Positions 9,801 through 17,336 are shown, counted from the stretch's first letter. The stretch: 32,894 nucleotides of DNA from an uncultured Bacillota bacterium (GCA_945928335.1 CAMENK010000001.1:1-32894); one strand, 5' to 3'. A program made the numbers and translations. Notes: generated by a model from the sequence alone, not told the origin.

Positions 9801-10478
9801 ATGTTAGGTTCAGATGCATCTTTTGGTGGAATGGAAAATTATTTATTAGCGCATGGTAATTATAAAATATTTGATTTAAAATATGCAAAGGAAAATAATT
9901 TATTAAAAGATATAAAATTGACTTCATGGGGTATTTCTGATAGAGATTTATTTGAATTATCTAAAAAGGAACTAGTAAATTTATCAAATCAAGATAAACC
10001 TTTCTATTTTTCTTTAATGACGATTGATACTCATGCTCCTGAAGGAACATCATATAAAGATTGTAAAAGTGTTTCTGAAGATAAATATTTTAATTCTATT
10101 TATTGTGCTGATATTACTATAAATAGTTTTATAAATTGGCTAAAGGAACAGGATTTTTATGAGAATACAACTATAGTTTTAACAGGAGACCATTTATCTA
10201 TGAGCAGTTTAGTTGAAGTGGATAATCGCTCTATTTATAATGTTATTATAAATTCAAAAGTTGAACCAGAGAATGATAAAAATAGATTATTTACTAATTT
10301 AGATATGTATCCAACCATATTAGCAAGTTTAGGAGTAGAAATAGAAGAAAATCAATTAGGATTAGGTGTTAACTTATTTTCAAATAAAAAAACTTTAGCT
10401 GAAAAATATACATTTGTAGAATTTGTAACTCAAATGAGTTATTATTCAAGGTTTTATAATGATGAACTTCTTAATTAG
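6855..10478 (+). CDS. Three-part fusion: O-antigen ligase/polymerase-like membrane domain + TagA/WecG GT26 + membrane phosphoglycerol transferase
   Basis: 1207 residues in one uninterrupted frame, with a strong GAGGAG site before the ATG. Residues 1-470 are polytopic with a long acidic external loop (about 275-370) and the LFGIGYNRM motif, as in O-antigen ligase/polymerase proteins. Residues about 480-710 match the TagA/WecG/CpsF (GT26) family: PDG with Asp541 as the likely base, IYLYGAKQNS, LFVALGSPKQE and MPVGGTFD. TagA enzymes add ManNAc to GlcNAc-PP-undecaprenol. After a basic linker come four to five membrane spans (about 735-850). An alkaline-phosphatase-fold domain of the LtaS/OpgB/GacH type runs from 875: metal Glu885 in IYLESMEM, probable nucleophile Thr936 in SWTTAGLVA, and TGDH with Asp1112-His1113. 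It would move glycerophosphate from phosphatidylglycerol. The cytoplasmic GT26 and the outside transferase sit correctly on opposite faces of the membrane. Confidence 0.9.
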   Translation: MKKLFTKENLVNLSLILYILSILLDLHIFYNPVSTIIRVFFISIIFLIINFKFGNKKDRRILLSYFVLLFIYIILHLFSTSEFNIGFNITYNIYEELLYFLKMSMHILIIYSIYKLSISKEKFYKAIEISTLLIVLNIIICNIFKIGYTSYDFNSISYNIFDWFTKDINFLEASSKGYFHLTNQISAILILDMSIMLISMKEKQKIINTTTLFLTIIALFMLGTRISTYSVFIILGVSLIVYILTGIRDRSIKKSFVLTHIILLLISLVLYFKCPLISRNEFYSNKYKESEKKTEDIDLEDNIELTDEEFKDILKDYNIDPKFYNEYYPLEQDREFYEEYIKYDLSKVSNVRFLEKSIIERIKSLNNNKYDNLFGIGYNRMMNVFNIERDFVAQYYSIGILGCIIILGVYILLLLYSYFKSLFNLEKHFNYVNCMFLFILSYFLIAAYCTGNVLNSISCIIPYSFILGYYLSILNKKEKTEYEYILGFKTSTKNEKEILKETFKSDEQVILYNINPLIIMNFYKNKKAVKEFNKQDLNIPDGNGIILTSKLTSGCLANTIPGVELFESICKESVKHKYKIYLYGAKQNSVYNTKVGLESKYKGIKIVGYKNGYTKEKEVLEDILKKKPDILFVALGSPKQENFIIKNKSKLKKIKIIMPVGGTFDVISKNTKRAPLIVRDLKLEWLYRMIKEPKLFKNLGKFIKYFFTVLFFNNHYNKKVISKEKKVVKEKSYKLRKVLGYLCVALPLLILLSVLWANKTFGNPDIDEILFTMTNSLNGTDMKIILSYCLYALLPVILFTIIYFILLKITKRNEKFNKIYLIIILFGIIMCGFTSLYVERRFSIKEYVSVNKTSTEFVEKNYVATDLDNISFPEDKNNLIVIYLESMEMTFSSKENGGSYDFNYIPNLTKLAQENINFSNSELLGGANSISSLSWTTAGLVATTSGLPIKTSFRNANDQIFVFPNINALGNVMQENGYNMEFMLGSDASFGGMENYLLAHGNYKIFDLKYAKENNLLKDIKLTSWGISDRDLFELSKKELVNLSNQDKPFYFSLMTIDTHAPEGTSYKDCKSVSEDKYFNSIYCADITINSFINWLKEQDFYENTTIVLTGDHLSMSSLVEVDNRSIYNVIINSKVEPENDKNRLFTNLDMYPTILASLGVEIEENQLGLGVNLFSNKKTLAEKYTFVEFVTQMSYYSRFYNDELLN

Positions 10479-10857
10479 AAAAAGTAATAATAGATTTATT
10501 AAATATTGTATATTTGGAAGCTTAATAAGTATTTTAGAAATTATTTTATATTATGTACTTGCTAAGTATCTACATATTTATCCACTGCTTTCTAATGCAA
10601 TTGCCTTTTTAGTTTCGGTGTCATTGTCTTTTTATGCTAATAGTAAATATGTTTTTAAGACTATGTTTATTAGTAAGAAAAATAAAATTAGAAGCTTTTG
10701 TCTATTTTTAAGCAGTAGAGTAATAGGATTATTTGTGGATTCTTCTATTTTATACTTATTGCTTTATATAAATTGTTCAAATTTAATCGCTAAAACAATT
10801 TCTTGTATTTCTACAACAATTATAAATTATTTTATGGGAAAATATATATTTAAATGA
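10459..10857 (+). CDS. GtrA-family membrane protein
   Basis: 132 residues with four membrane spans. The GtrA/DPMS pattern is clear: FIKYCIFGSLISILE at the start, SNAIAFLVSVSLSFYANSKY in the middle (the family's Asn-Lys/Tyr motif) and NYFMGKYIFK at the end. GtrA proteins are linked to flipping or presenting polyprenyl-linked single sugars for extracellular glycosylation. Two tandem ATGs occur (10459, 10462) with AAGG upstream. The frame overlaps the end of the fusion gene by 20 bases, so translation is coupled. It may supply a lipid-linked sugar for outside decoration of the same polymer. A terminator follows. Confidence 0.85.
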   Translation: MMNFLIRKSNNRFIKYCIFGSLISILEIILYYVLAKYLHIYPLLSNAIAFLVSVSLSFYANSKYVFKTMFISKKNKIRSFCLFLSSRVIGLFVDSSILYLLLYINCSNLIAKTISCISTTIINYFMGKYIFK

Positions 10858-10860
10858 TTT

Positions 10861-10888
10861 AAGTTAAAAGTTTTCTTTTAACTTTTTA
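10861..10888 (+). terminator. Intrinsic terminator after the gtrA-like gene
   Basis: A perfect 10-bp stem AAGTTAAAAG/CTTTTAACTT with a TTTT loop (10861-10884) is followed by TTTATTT. Confidence 0.75.
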
Positions 10889-10902
10889 TTTGGGTTATAT
10901 TT

Positions 10903-10911
10903 TGGTATAAT
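10903..10911 (+). promoter_or_regulatory. Extended -10 promoter for the acyltransferase gene
   Basis: TGGTATAAT matches TGnTATAAT, 16 bases before the ATG at 10928 and just after the terminator. No convincing -35 is visible. Confidence 0.55.
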
Positions 10912-10927
10912 TATTTGGGAGATATGT

Positions 10928-11461
10928 ATGAAAAGTTATGTAAAAAAACAATTATTAAGATTAAGAGTTTATATTATATTTGATGCTGTTAAAAGAACTA
11001 AATACATTAAAAAGAAGAATATATTTTATAAAGTTGGAGAAAATTTCTTTTTTCAACCTAGAAAATTACCTAGTGATCCTGAAATGATTAGTTTTGGAAA
11101 TAATGTTGTTGTGGCTAGTGATGTAACTTTTATCAATCATGATATTATTAATACTATGTTAAATGGATTATCAAGAAATAAATATTATTCATATTATTTA
11201 AGACCTATAAGTATTGGAGATAATGTTTTTATAGGCTCTAATACTATTATTCTTCCTGATGTAAAAATTGGCAATAATGTGATCATCGGAGCTGGTAGTG
11301 TTGTAACTAAAGATGTAAGTAATAATACTGTTGTTTGTGGAAATCCAGCAAAAGAAGTTTGTACTTTTAATGAATTTCTTGATAAAAGATCACAGATTTA
11401 TACTAATGACATTATAGAGATAGATAAGTTATGGAGAATGTTTTATGATGAAAAAAATTGA
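10928..11461 (+). CDS. Hexapeptide-repeat (left-handed beta-helix) acyltransferase
   Basis: 177 residues. The N-terminal ~60 residues are basic and helical. The rest is a left-handed beta-helix built from repeats such as ISIGDNVFIGSNTIILPDV and IGNNVIIGAGSVVTKDV, ending with the common cap VVCGNPAKEV. His in FINHD is the probable catalytic base. This is the maltose/virginiamycin/serine acetyltransferase group; in surface-polymer loci such enzymes usually O-acetylate a sugar. It is followed by a 17-base overlap with the next membrane protein, so the two are coupled. The acceptor is unknown. Confidence 0.85.
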   Translation: MKSYVKKQLLRLRVYIIFDAVKRTKYIKKKNIFYKVGENFFFQPRKLPSDPEMISFGNNVVVASDVTFINHDIINTMLNGLSRNKYYSYYLRPISIGDNVFIGSNTIILPDVKIGNNVIIGAGSVVTKDVSNNTVVCGNPAKEVCTFNEFLDKRSQIYTNDIIEIDKLWRMFYDEKN

Positions 11462-12692
11462 AGATAGTAAAAATAAAGTAGTTTTAATATTTTTATATTT
11501 ACAGCCTTTTTTAGATATATTAGCTGCATTTCTTATGTATAATGGAATAAGTAATTATATTACATCATTTATAAGAATTATGTTTATGTTTTTTATGATT
11601 GTTTATTTGTTTTTTGCTAAATATGATAATAAGAGAAAAGTTATTTTATATTTGATTTTATTAATAACTTATTTATTAATTCACATTTTACTTATGATAA
11701 TTTATAAGGATGTTAGTGTCTTATTTTATGAATTAAGAAATACTATTTCTACATTTTATTTTGTTTTTTTACTTATAACTTTTGGAGTTATATATTCGGA
11801 TAAGTGTATAAGTAAAATTCATTTAAGAAATTTGTGGCTTATTTATTTGTCGTTTATATTTATACCAAATATATTAGGAATTGGATTTAATAGTTATTCT
11901 CATAGTAAAACTGGGATGTCTGGATTCTTTTACTCTGCTAATGTTGTTGGTTCAATTTTGGTCATACTATTACCAACTATTTTTAATACTTTAAAAAAAT
12001 TTCCAATTTGGGTTAAATGTATTTTAATTATAGTAACTTTATATAGTTTATTTAGTTTGGGTACTAAAACACCAGTGCTTGCTTTGTTAATTATTATTAT
12101 TTTTAATGTATTGTATTTTGCTTATAAATTATTTAAGAATAAGAATAAAAAAGGAATAATCATTATAATAAGTAGTTTTATATTAGTAGCATTGACAGGT
12201 ATAATTGTGATTCCAAAAACTAGTTTTTATAAAAACTTAGAGATTCATTATGAGTTTTTAGAGAAAAATAATATTAAAGTGGGAAGTAAAAAATTTTTTG
12301 ATCATTTTATTTTTAGCCAGAGGTTATCTATGGAAGAACGTAGCAGATTAAATTATAACAATAGTCCTTTAATTGAAAAATTATTTGGTATTGGTTATAT
12401 TGAAAACTATGGTACTGATGATGTAAATTTGAAGATGGTTGAAATGGATTATTTTGATATTTTTTATAGAGAAGGAATTATAGGTTTTATTTTATTTTTT
12501 ATACCGGTAGTTATTGTGATTACTAAGTTTTTAAAAAATTATAAAAATAATTTTGATAATCTTAATATATTTATATCTATTCTTTTAATATTCTTATTAG
12601 CTCTATTTCAAGGACATATATTTATAACGCCGGCTATAAGCATTTTTGTAGCTTTGATATTTATTATTAGTATTAGGCAGATTAAATGTTAA
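11445..12692 (+). CDS. O-antigen ligase/polymerase-like polytopic membrane protein
   Basis: 415 residues with roughly eleven membrane spans and one larger external loop (about 270-330) bearing SMEERSRLNYNNSPL and the KLFGIGYIENYG motif. The fold class is the Wzy/WaaL O-antigen ligase superfamily, which joins undecaprenyl-linked glycans to an acceptor or to one another outside the membrane. It resembles the first 470 residues of the 6855 fusion: the early spans align in order, and both carry FGIGY after the external loop. Tandem ATGs (11445, 11448) follow GGAGA and overlap the acyltransferase end. Polymerase or ligase cannot be told apart from sequence. Confidence 0.75.
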   Translation: MMKKIEDSKNKVVLIFLYLQPFLDILAAFLMYNGISNYITSFIRIMFMFFMIVYLFFAKYDNKRKVILYLILLITYLLIHILLMIIYKDVSVLFYELRNTISTFYFVFLLITFGVIYSDKCISKIHLRNLWLIYLSFIFIPNILGIGFNSYSHSKTGMSGFFYSANVVGSILVILLPTIFNTLKKFPIWVKCILIIVTLYSLFSLGTKTPVLALLIIIIFNVLYFAYKLFKNKNKKGIIIIISSFILVALTGIIVIPKTSFYKNLEIHYEFLEKNNIKVGSKKFFDHFIFSQRLSMEERSRLNYNNSPLIEKLFGIGYIENYGTDDVNLKMVEMDYFDIFYREGIIGFILFFIPVVIVITKFLKNYKNNFDNLNIFISILLIFLLALFQGHIFITPAISIFVALIFIISIRQIKC

Positions 12693-12759
12693 ATTATGAA
12701 TAAAAAATGTTAATTTGTTTTAAAAATTTATATATTTTTGAGTAAAATTACATTAAAAA

Positions 12760-12788
12760 TTGATTAAAGCTAATAAAAAAGTTATAAT
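12760..12788 (+). promoter_or_regulatory. Promoter for the ABC exporter operon
   Basis: TTGATT (12760-12765) and TATAAT (12783-12788) are exactly 17 bases apart, 20 bases before the ATG at 12809 with its AAAGGAG site. It would drive the long run of genes from the ABC permease onward. Confidence 0.75.
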
Positions 12789-12808
12789 AATATTACAAAG
12801 GAGTTAAA

Positions 12809-13609
12809 ATGATTAAAGCAATAATAAATAATTTTAAAAAATATTCTTTTCTCATGAGTCAAATGATTATGAGGGATTTCAAAGTAAAATATAAAAGAAG
12901 TGTTTTAGGAGTGGTTTGGAGTTTACTATATCCTGTTTTAATGATGGCTGTTATGGCGTTGGTTTTTTCAAATATGTTTAAATTTAAAGTTGAAGGCGTA
13001 AACTATTTGGTTTATTTGATGATAGGATTAGTTATTTTTAACTATTTTAATGAAGCTTCTACTACTGCAATGAGTTCTGTTATAACAAATTTTTCACTTA
13101 TCAATAAGGTATATATTCCAAAATATATTTTCCCTTTATCTAAATGTTTATTTGTTGGAATAAATTTTCTATTAACTTTAATACCATTATTAATAATAAT
13201 AGTTTTTACAGGAACGCCTGAAACAAGATGTATTATTAACATTTATTATTTGTTAATTCCAATTGCGTTTGTTTGTATGTTTTTGTTTACTGTTGGTATT
13301 GGTTTTATTTTATCTACAATTGCTGTATTTTTTAGAGATATTTTATATATTTATGGAATTATTATGACTATATGGACTTATTTTACACCTATTTTTTATG
13401 ATTTGAGTATTTTGCCTGTTAAATTGCAAGCTTTATTTAAATTGAATCCATTATATCAATTTATAAACTTTGTAAGAACTATAGTATTATATAATCAATT
13501 ACCTTCATTTGGGAATTTCTTAGGATGTATATTTTATGGTGTCTTTGCATTTTTAATAGGTTGTATTGTATTTAAGAAAAATCAAGATAAATTTATTTAC
13601 TATATATAG
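12809..13609 (+). CDS. Polysaccharide/teichoic acid ABC exporter, permease subunit (TagG/Wzm type)
   Basis: 266 residues with an ABC-2 type layout of six spans. The N-terminal cytoplasmic segment has MIMRDFKVKYKRSVLGVVWS, the hallmark R-D/E-x-x-x-(K/R)-Y-(K/R)-x-S-x-LG pattern of this family, and further on FFRDILYIYGI and FTPIFYDLS. With the ATPase encoded immediately downstream it would move a completed undecaprenyl-PP-linked polymer across the membrane. The spacing to the ATPase is 10 bases, with its GGAGG site in the gap. It could be named tagG, wzm or rfbA by different conventions, so I give no symbol. Confidence 0.9.
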   Translation: MIKAIINNFKKYSFLMSQMIMRDFKVKYKRSVLGVVWSLLYPVLMMAVMALVFSNMFKFKVEGVNYLVYLMIGLVIFNYFNEASTTAMSSVITNFSLINKVYIPKYIFPLSKCLFVGINFLLTLIPLLIIIVFTGTPETRCIINIYYLLIPIAFVCMFLFTVGIGFILSTIAVFFRDILYIYGIIMTIWTYFTPIFYDLSILPVKLQALFKLNPLYQFINFVRTIVLYNQLPSFGNFLGCIFYGVFAFLIGCIVFKKNQDKFIYYI

Positions 13610-13619
13610 GAGGTGTTTT

Positions 13620-14351
13620 ATGATAAGTGTTAAAAATGTTACTATGAAGTTTAATCTTGGTATAGAAAAGAATAATTCTTTTAAAGAAACATTTATAAAT
13701 ATGTTTAAGAAAAAACAGAAAGTAAATAATGATTTTATTGCTCTTAAAAATGTAAGTTTTGAAGTTAATAAGGGTGAAGTTATTGGCATTGTTGGTAGTA
13801 ATGGAGCTGGAAAGAGTACCTTATTAAAGATAGTTAGTGGTGTAATGAAGCCAACTAAAGGAGAGGTTGAAGTTAATGGTGTAATATCTCCGATGATTGA
13901 ACTTGGTGCTGGATTTGACATGGAACTTACTGCTAGAGAAAACATATTTTTAAATGGTGCAGTTCTAGGATATTCTAAACAATTTTTGGAAGAAAAATTT
14001 AATGATATTGTTGAATTTTCTGAATTAAAGGAATTTTTGGATGTTCCTATTAAAAATTTTTCATCAGGTATGATTGCAAAACTTGCATTTTCTATAGCTA
14101 CTATTGTAAATCCTGAAATACTAATAGTTGATGAAATTTTGTCGGTTGGAGATATTAAATTTCAAGAAAAAAGTAAAAATAAGATGATGGAAATGATTAG
14201 GGGTGGAACTACAGTGTTATTTGTTTCACATTCTTTAGATCAAATAAGGGCTTTGTGTAATAGAGTTATTTGGTTAGAACATGGTGAAGTTCAAATGATT
14301 GGTGATGTTAATATTGTTTGTGATGAATATTATAATAAACAAATGAAGTGA
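13620..14351 (+). CDS. Polysaccharide/teichoic acid ABC exporter, ATPase subunit (TagH/Wzt type)
   Basis: 243 residues from the ATG at 13620, which has TAGGAGGTG ideally placed. Upstream in-frame codons overlap the permease gene and are not needed. Walker A is GSNGAGKST near residue 60, followed by SPMIELGAGFD, which is typical of glycan exporters. The signature is NFSSGMIAKLAF near 147 and Walker B is ILIVDEIL near 168, followed by VGD. There is no C-terminal carbohydrate-binding extension of the Wzt-O9a type, so substrate choice is not through a terminal-cap-reading domain. It forms the pump with the 12809 product. Confidence 0.93.
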   Translation: MISVKNVTMKFNLGIEKNNSFKETFINMFKKKQKVNNDFIALKNVSFEVNKGEVIGIVGSNGAGKSTLLKIVSGVMKPTKGEVEVNGVISPMIELGAGFDMELTARENIFLNGAVLGYSKQFLEEKFNDIVEFSELKEFLDVPIKNFSSGMIAKLAFSIATIVNPEILIVDEILSVGDIKFQEKSKNKMMEMIRGGTTVLFVSHSLDQIRALCNRVIWLEHGEVQMIGDVNIVCDEYYNKQMK

Positions 14352-14362
14352 GGAGATAAAAA

Positions 14363-15370
14363 ATGAGTATATTTAAAGACAAGGTATTATTAATAACTGG
14401 AGGAACTGGTTCTTTTGGGAATGCAGTATTAAAAAGATTTCTAGATACGGATATCAAAGAAATAAGAATATTTTCTAGAGATGAAAAAAAGCAAGAAGAT
14501 ATGAGAATTAAGTATAAGAATGACAAAATTAAATTTTATATTGGAGATGTTAGAAACTATAGAAGTGTTGAGGATGCAATGGATGGAGTAGATTATATTT
14601 TTCATGCAGCTGCATTAAAACAAGTTCCGTCATGTGAGTTTTTTCCAATAGAGGCGGTTGAAACAAATATTTTGGGAACAAATAATGTTCTTGAGGCAGC
14701 AATAAATCATAATGTAAAAAAAGTAATAGTATTAAGCACTGATAAGGCAGCCTATCCTATAAATGCAATGGGTATGAGTAAAGCCCTTATGGAAAAAGTT
14801 GCAATTGCAAAAGGTAGAAATTTAAGAGACAATCAAACAGTAATATGTAGGACTAGATATGGTAATGTAATGGCTTCTAGAGGTAGTGTTATTCCTTTAT
14901 TTTGTGATCAAATAAATGAAGGATTATCTTTAACTATAACAAATCCTGATATGACTAGATTTATGATGACTTTAGAAGATGCTGTTGATTTAGTAATTTA
15001 TGCTTTTGAACATGGAGAGCAAGGTGATTTGTTTGTTCAAAAAGCACCTGCTGCCACAATTGGAACGTTAGCACAAGCTGTAAAAGAATTAAAGAAAAGC
15101 GACTCTAAAATAAATATTATAGGTACTCGTCATGGTGAAAAATTATATGAAGTATTAGTTACTAAAGAAGAAATGGTTAATGCAGTTGATTTGGGAGATT
15201 ATTATAAAATTCCTGCTGATAATAGAAATCTAAATTATCAAAAATATGAAAATGTAGGAAATAAAAAGCTTGATGATATAGAAGAATATAATTCTCATAA
15301 TACTAGAAGATTGGATGTAGAGGAAATGAAAAAATTGTTGCTTAAATTAGATTTGTTTAAAGAGGAGTAA
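14363..15370 (+). CDS. fnlA: UDP-GlcNAc 4,6-dehydratase/5-epimerase (FnlA/CapE/WbvB type)
   Basis: 335 residues of the extended SDR class. The NAD(P) site is GGTGSFGNAV near residue 13. The catalytic region STDKAAYPINAMGMSKAL (about 124-141) has Met-Gly-Met-Ser-Lys where most SDR enzymes have Tyr-xxx-Lys; this is the known variant of the CapE/FnlA group. The enzyme removes water from UDP-GlcNAc and inverts C5, giving UDP-2-acetamido-2,6-dideoxy-4-keto-L-hexoses. GAGGAG precedes the ATG. It is first in a three-gene sugar-nucleotide set with the two genes that follow by 1 and 12 bases. The symbol is by family, since CapE and WbvB share it. Confidence 0.88.
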   Translation: MSIFKDKVLLITGGTGSFGNAVLKRFLDTDIKEIRIFSRDEKKQEDMRIKYKNDKIKFYIGDVRNYRSVEDAMDGVDYIFHAAALKQVPSCEFFPIEAVETNILGTNNVLEAAINHNVKKVIVLSTDKAAYPINAMGMSKALMEKVAIAKGRNLRDNQTVICRTRYGNVMASRGSVIPLFCDQINEGLSLTITNPDMTRFMMTLEDAVDLVIYAFEHGEQGDLFVQKAPAATIGTLAQAVKELKKSDSKINIIGTRHGEKLYEVLVTKEEMVNAVDLGDYYKIPADNRNLNYQKYENVGNKKLDDIEEYNSHNTRRLDVEEMKKLLLKLDLFKEE

Positions 15371-15371
15371 T

Positions 15372-16214
15372 ATGAAAAAAATTTTAGTAATCGGAAAAAC
15401 AGGAATGTTAGGACATGTTGTATTTAAGTATTTTGAAAGTAAAGATTATATTGTTGCTGGTACAAGTAGAAAAGAAAAAGATAATTTTTATTTCGATGTT
15501 TTAGATAATTATAAAGCAATTGAAAACATAATTTCTGAATTTCAACCTAATGTTATAATAAATTGTATAGGTGTATTAAATAAAGACGCAGAAGCAAATC
15601 CTGCCAAGGCAATTTTAATAAATAGTTTTTTTCCACATTATTTAGATAATTTGTCAAAAACATATAATTATAAATTGGTTCATATAAGTACTGATTGTGT
15701 ATTTAGTGGAAAGCAAGGAAATTATAATGAAAATAGTGTAAAAGATGCTTATTCTATTTATGGTCAGAGTAAAGCATTAGGAGAAGTTGTTAATGATAGA
15801 AATGTAACTCTTAGAACTTCAATTATAGGGCCAGATATGAACTCGAATGGAATTGGTTTATTTCATTGGTTTATGAATCAGACTGGTGAAATTAAGGGTT
15901 ATGATAAAGTTATTTGGACTGGCGTTACAACTCTAGAATTAGCTAAACAAATTGAGGTTGCAATAAATAATGATTTAGTTGGTTTATATCATGTAGTTAA
16001 TTCTGAAAAAATTGATAAATATAGTCTTTTAAGTCTTATTAAAGATGTGTTTAATAAAGATATAAATATTATTCCTGATTCTTCTGTTATTTCAGACAAA
16101 AGTTTAATTATAACTAGAAATGATTTTAAATTTAATGTTCCAAGTTATGAGGTTATGATTAAAGAAATGAAAGAATGGATTTTGGAAAATAAAGATTTAT
16201 ATATGTATGATTAG
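15372..16214 (+). CDS. SDR 4-ketosugar reductase, RmlD-like, without a cupin domain
   Basis: 280 residues. The N-terminal VIGKTGMLGHVV nucleotide site, the STDCVFSG motif near 103-110, and the SIYGQSKALGE segment with the Tyr-xxx-Lys pair (about 131-141) show an RmlD-type short-chain reductase. It should reduce the 4-keto group made by the upstream dehydratase. CapF/FnlB enzymes of the N-acetyl-L-fucosamine route are about 370 residues with a C-terminal cupin, and this one has none. It is closer in build to WbvR, the reductase of the N-acetyl-L-quinovosamine route. It starts 1 base after the previous stop, with AAAGAGGAG inside the end of that gene. Confidence 0.8.
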   Translation: MKKILVIGKTGMLGHVVFKYFESKDYIVAGTSRKEKDNFYFDVLDNYKAIENIISEFQPNVIINCIGVLNKDAEANPAKAILINSFFPHYLDNLSKTYNYKLVHISTDCVFSGKQGNYNENSVKDAYSIYGQSKALGEVVNDRNVTLRTSIIGPDMNSNGIGLFHWFMNQTGEIKGYDKVIWTGVTTLELAKQIEVAINNDLVGLYHVVNSEKIDKYSLLSLIKDVFNKDINIIPDSSVISDKSLIITRNDFKFNVPSYEVMIKEMKEWILENKDLYMYD

Positions 16215-16226
16215 GAGAAATAAGTT

Positions 16227-17336
16227 ATGAGAGTAATGACAATAGTTGGTACAAGACCAGAAATAATAAAGTTATCTTGTGTTATAAAAGAATTAGATAA
16301 ATATACTGATCATATTTTAGTTCATACTGGGCAGAATTATGATTATGAGTTAAATCAAGTGTTTTTTGAAGATTTGGGATTGCGTGAGCCGGATGTTTAT
16401 ATGAATGCAGCTGGTAATACTCCTGCCGAAACAATTGGGAATGTAATTAAAATTTCTGATGATTTATTTAAAAAGTATAAACCTGATGCAGTTTTGCTTT
16501 ATGGTGATACTAATTCATGTTTAGCAGTTATTTCGGCTAAAAGAAACAAAATACCTGTTTTTCATATGGAAGCTGGAAATAGATGTTTTGATGAAAGAGT
16601 TCCTGAAGAAATAAATAGAAAAATACTAGACCATTTAAGTGATATAAATATGACATTAACTGAACATGCTAGAAGGTATTTAATAGCTGAAGGTATTAAG
16701 CCAGAAACTATTATTAAAACAGGTTCTAGTATGAAAGAAGTTTTTGAAATGAATAAAGAAAAAATTGAAAATAGTGATGTTCTTAATAGATTGGGATTAG
16801 AAAAAAATGAATACTTTGTTTTAAGTACTCACAGAGAAGAAAATGTTGATAATCTAGACAACTTTAATAAATTATTAGAATCAATAAATAAAGTTGCTGA
16901 AGTGTATAAAATGCCGATAGTATTTAGTGTTCATCCTAGAACAAGAAAAAAAATAGAAGAAATTGGTTTTGAATTTAATCCTTTAGTTAAATATATGAAA
17001 CCTTTAGGTTTTAATGATTATAATAAACTTCAAATGAATGCATTTTGTGTTATTAGTGATAGTGGGACTATTACTGAAGAATCTTCTTTATTAGGTTTTC
17101 CAGCAATAACTGTTCGTCAAGCTCATGAAAGACCTGAGGGAATGGATGAAGGGACTTTAATTATGAGTGGAGTGGATTCAGATACTATCATAGATTCTAT
17201 TAAGGTTGTTACTGATCAAAATGTAAAAATGAATGTTGTTAAAGATTATGATGTAGATCATTTAGCAAGTAAAGTGGTAAGAATAATAATGAGTTATACT
17301 GGCTATATTAATAGAACAGTTTGGAAAAAGTATTAA
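16227..17336 (+). CDS. fnlC: Non-hydrolysing UDP-N-acetyl-6-deoxyhexose 2-epimerase (FnlC/CapG/WbvD type)
   Basis: 369 residues with the WecB fold: VGTRPEIIK at 7-15, HTGQNYDYELNQVFF, and LLYGDTNS. It carries MEAGNRCFDERVPEEINR where GlcNAc 2-epimerases (WecB/MnaA) carry an AGLRT-type sequence; this pattern marks the CapG/FnlC/WbvD branch that epimerises C2 of the 6-deoxy sugar. The later SDSGTITEESS and RQAHERPEGMDEGT motifs agree. GGAGA lies before the ATG. It is last in the three-gene set that would make UDP-L-FucNAc or UDP-L-QuiNAc for the downstream glycosyltransferases. It does not obviously supply ManNAc, the usual TagA donor. Confidence 0.87.
   Translation: MRVMTIVGTRPEIIKLSCVIKELDKYTDHILVHTGQNYDYELNQVFFEDLGLREPDVYMNAAGNTPAETIGNVIKISDDLFKKYKPDAVLLYGDTNSCLAVISAKRNKIPVFHMEAGNRCFDERVPEEINRKILDHLSDINMTLTEHARRYLIAEGIKPETIIKTGSSMKEVFEMNKEKIENSDVLNRLGLEKNEYFVLSTHREENVDNLDNFNKLLESINKVAEVYKMPIVFSVHPRTRKKIEEIGFEFNPLVKYMKPLGFNDYNKLQMNAFCVISDSGTITEESSLLGFPAITVRQAHERPEGMDEGTLIMSGVDSDTIIDSIKVVTDQNVKMNVVKDYDVDHLASKVVRIIMSYTGYINRTVWKKY

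Noticed and set aside
13553..13945. Minus-strand open frame of 130 codons
   Set aside because: Antisense to the ABC ATPase, whose Walker A lies in the other strand; Pro/Leu-rich shadow.
15372..16214. CapF/FnlB (FucNAc-specific reductase)
   Set aside because: The length and lack of a C-terminal cupin fit an RmlD/WbvR-like reductase better, though the sugar product remains unproven.
16227..17336. MnaA/WecB UDP-GlcNAc 2-epimerase supplying ManNAc to the GT26 domain
   Set aside because: The MEAGNRCFDER signature and position after the dehydratase and reductase mark the CapG/FnlC branch.
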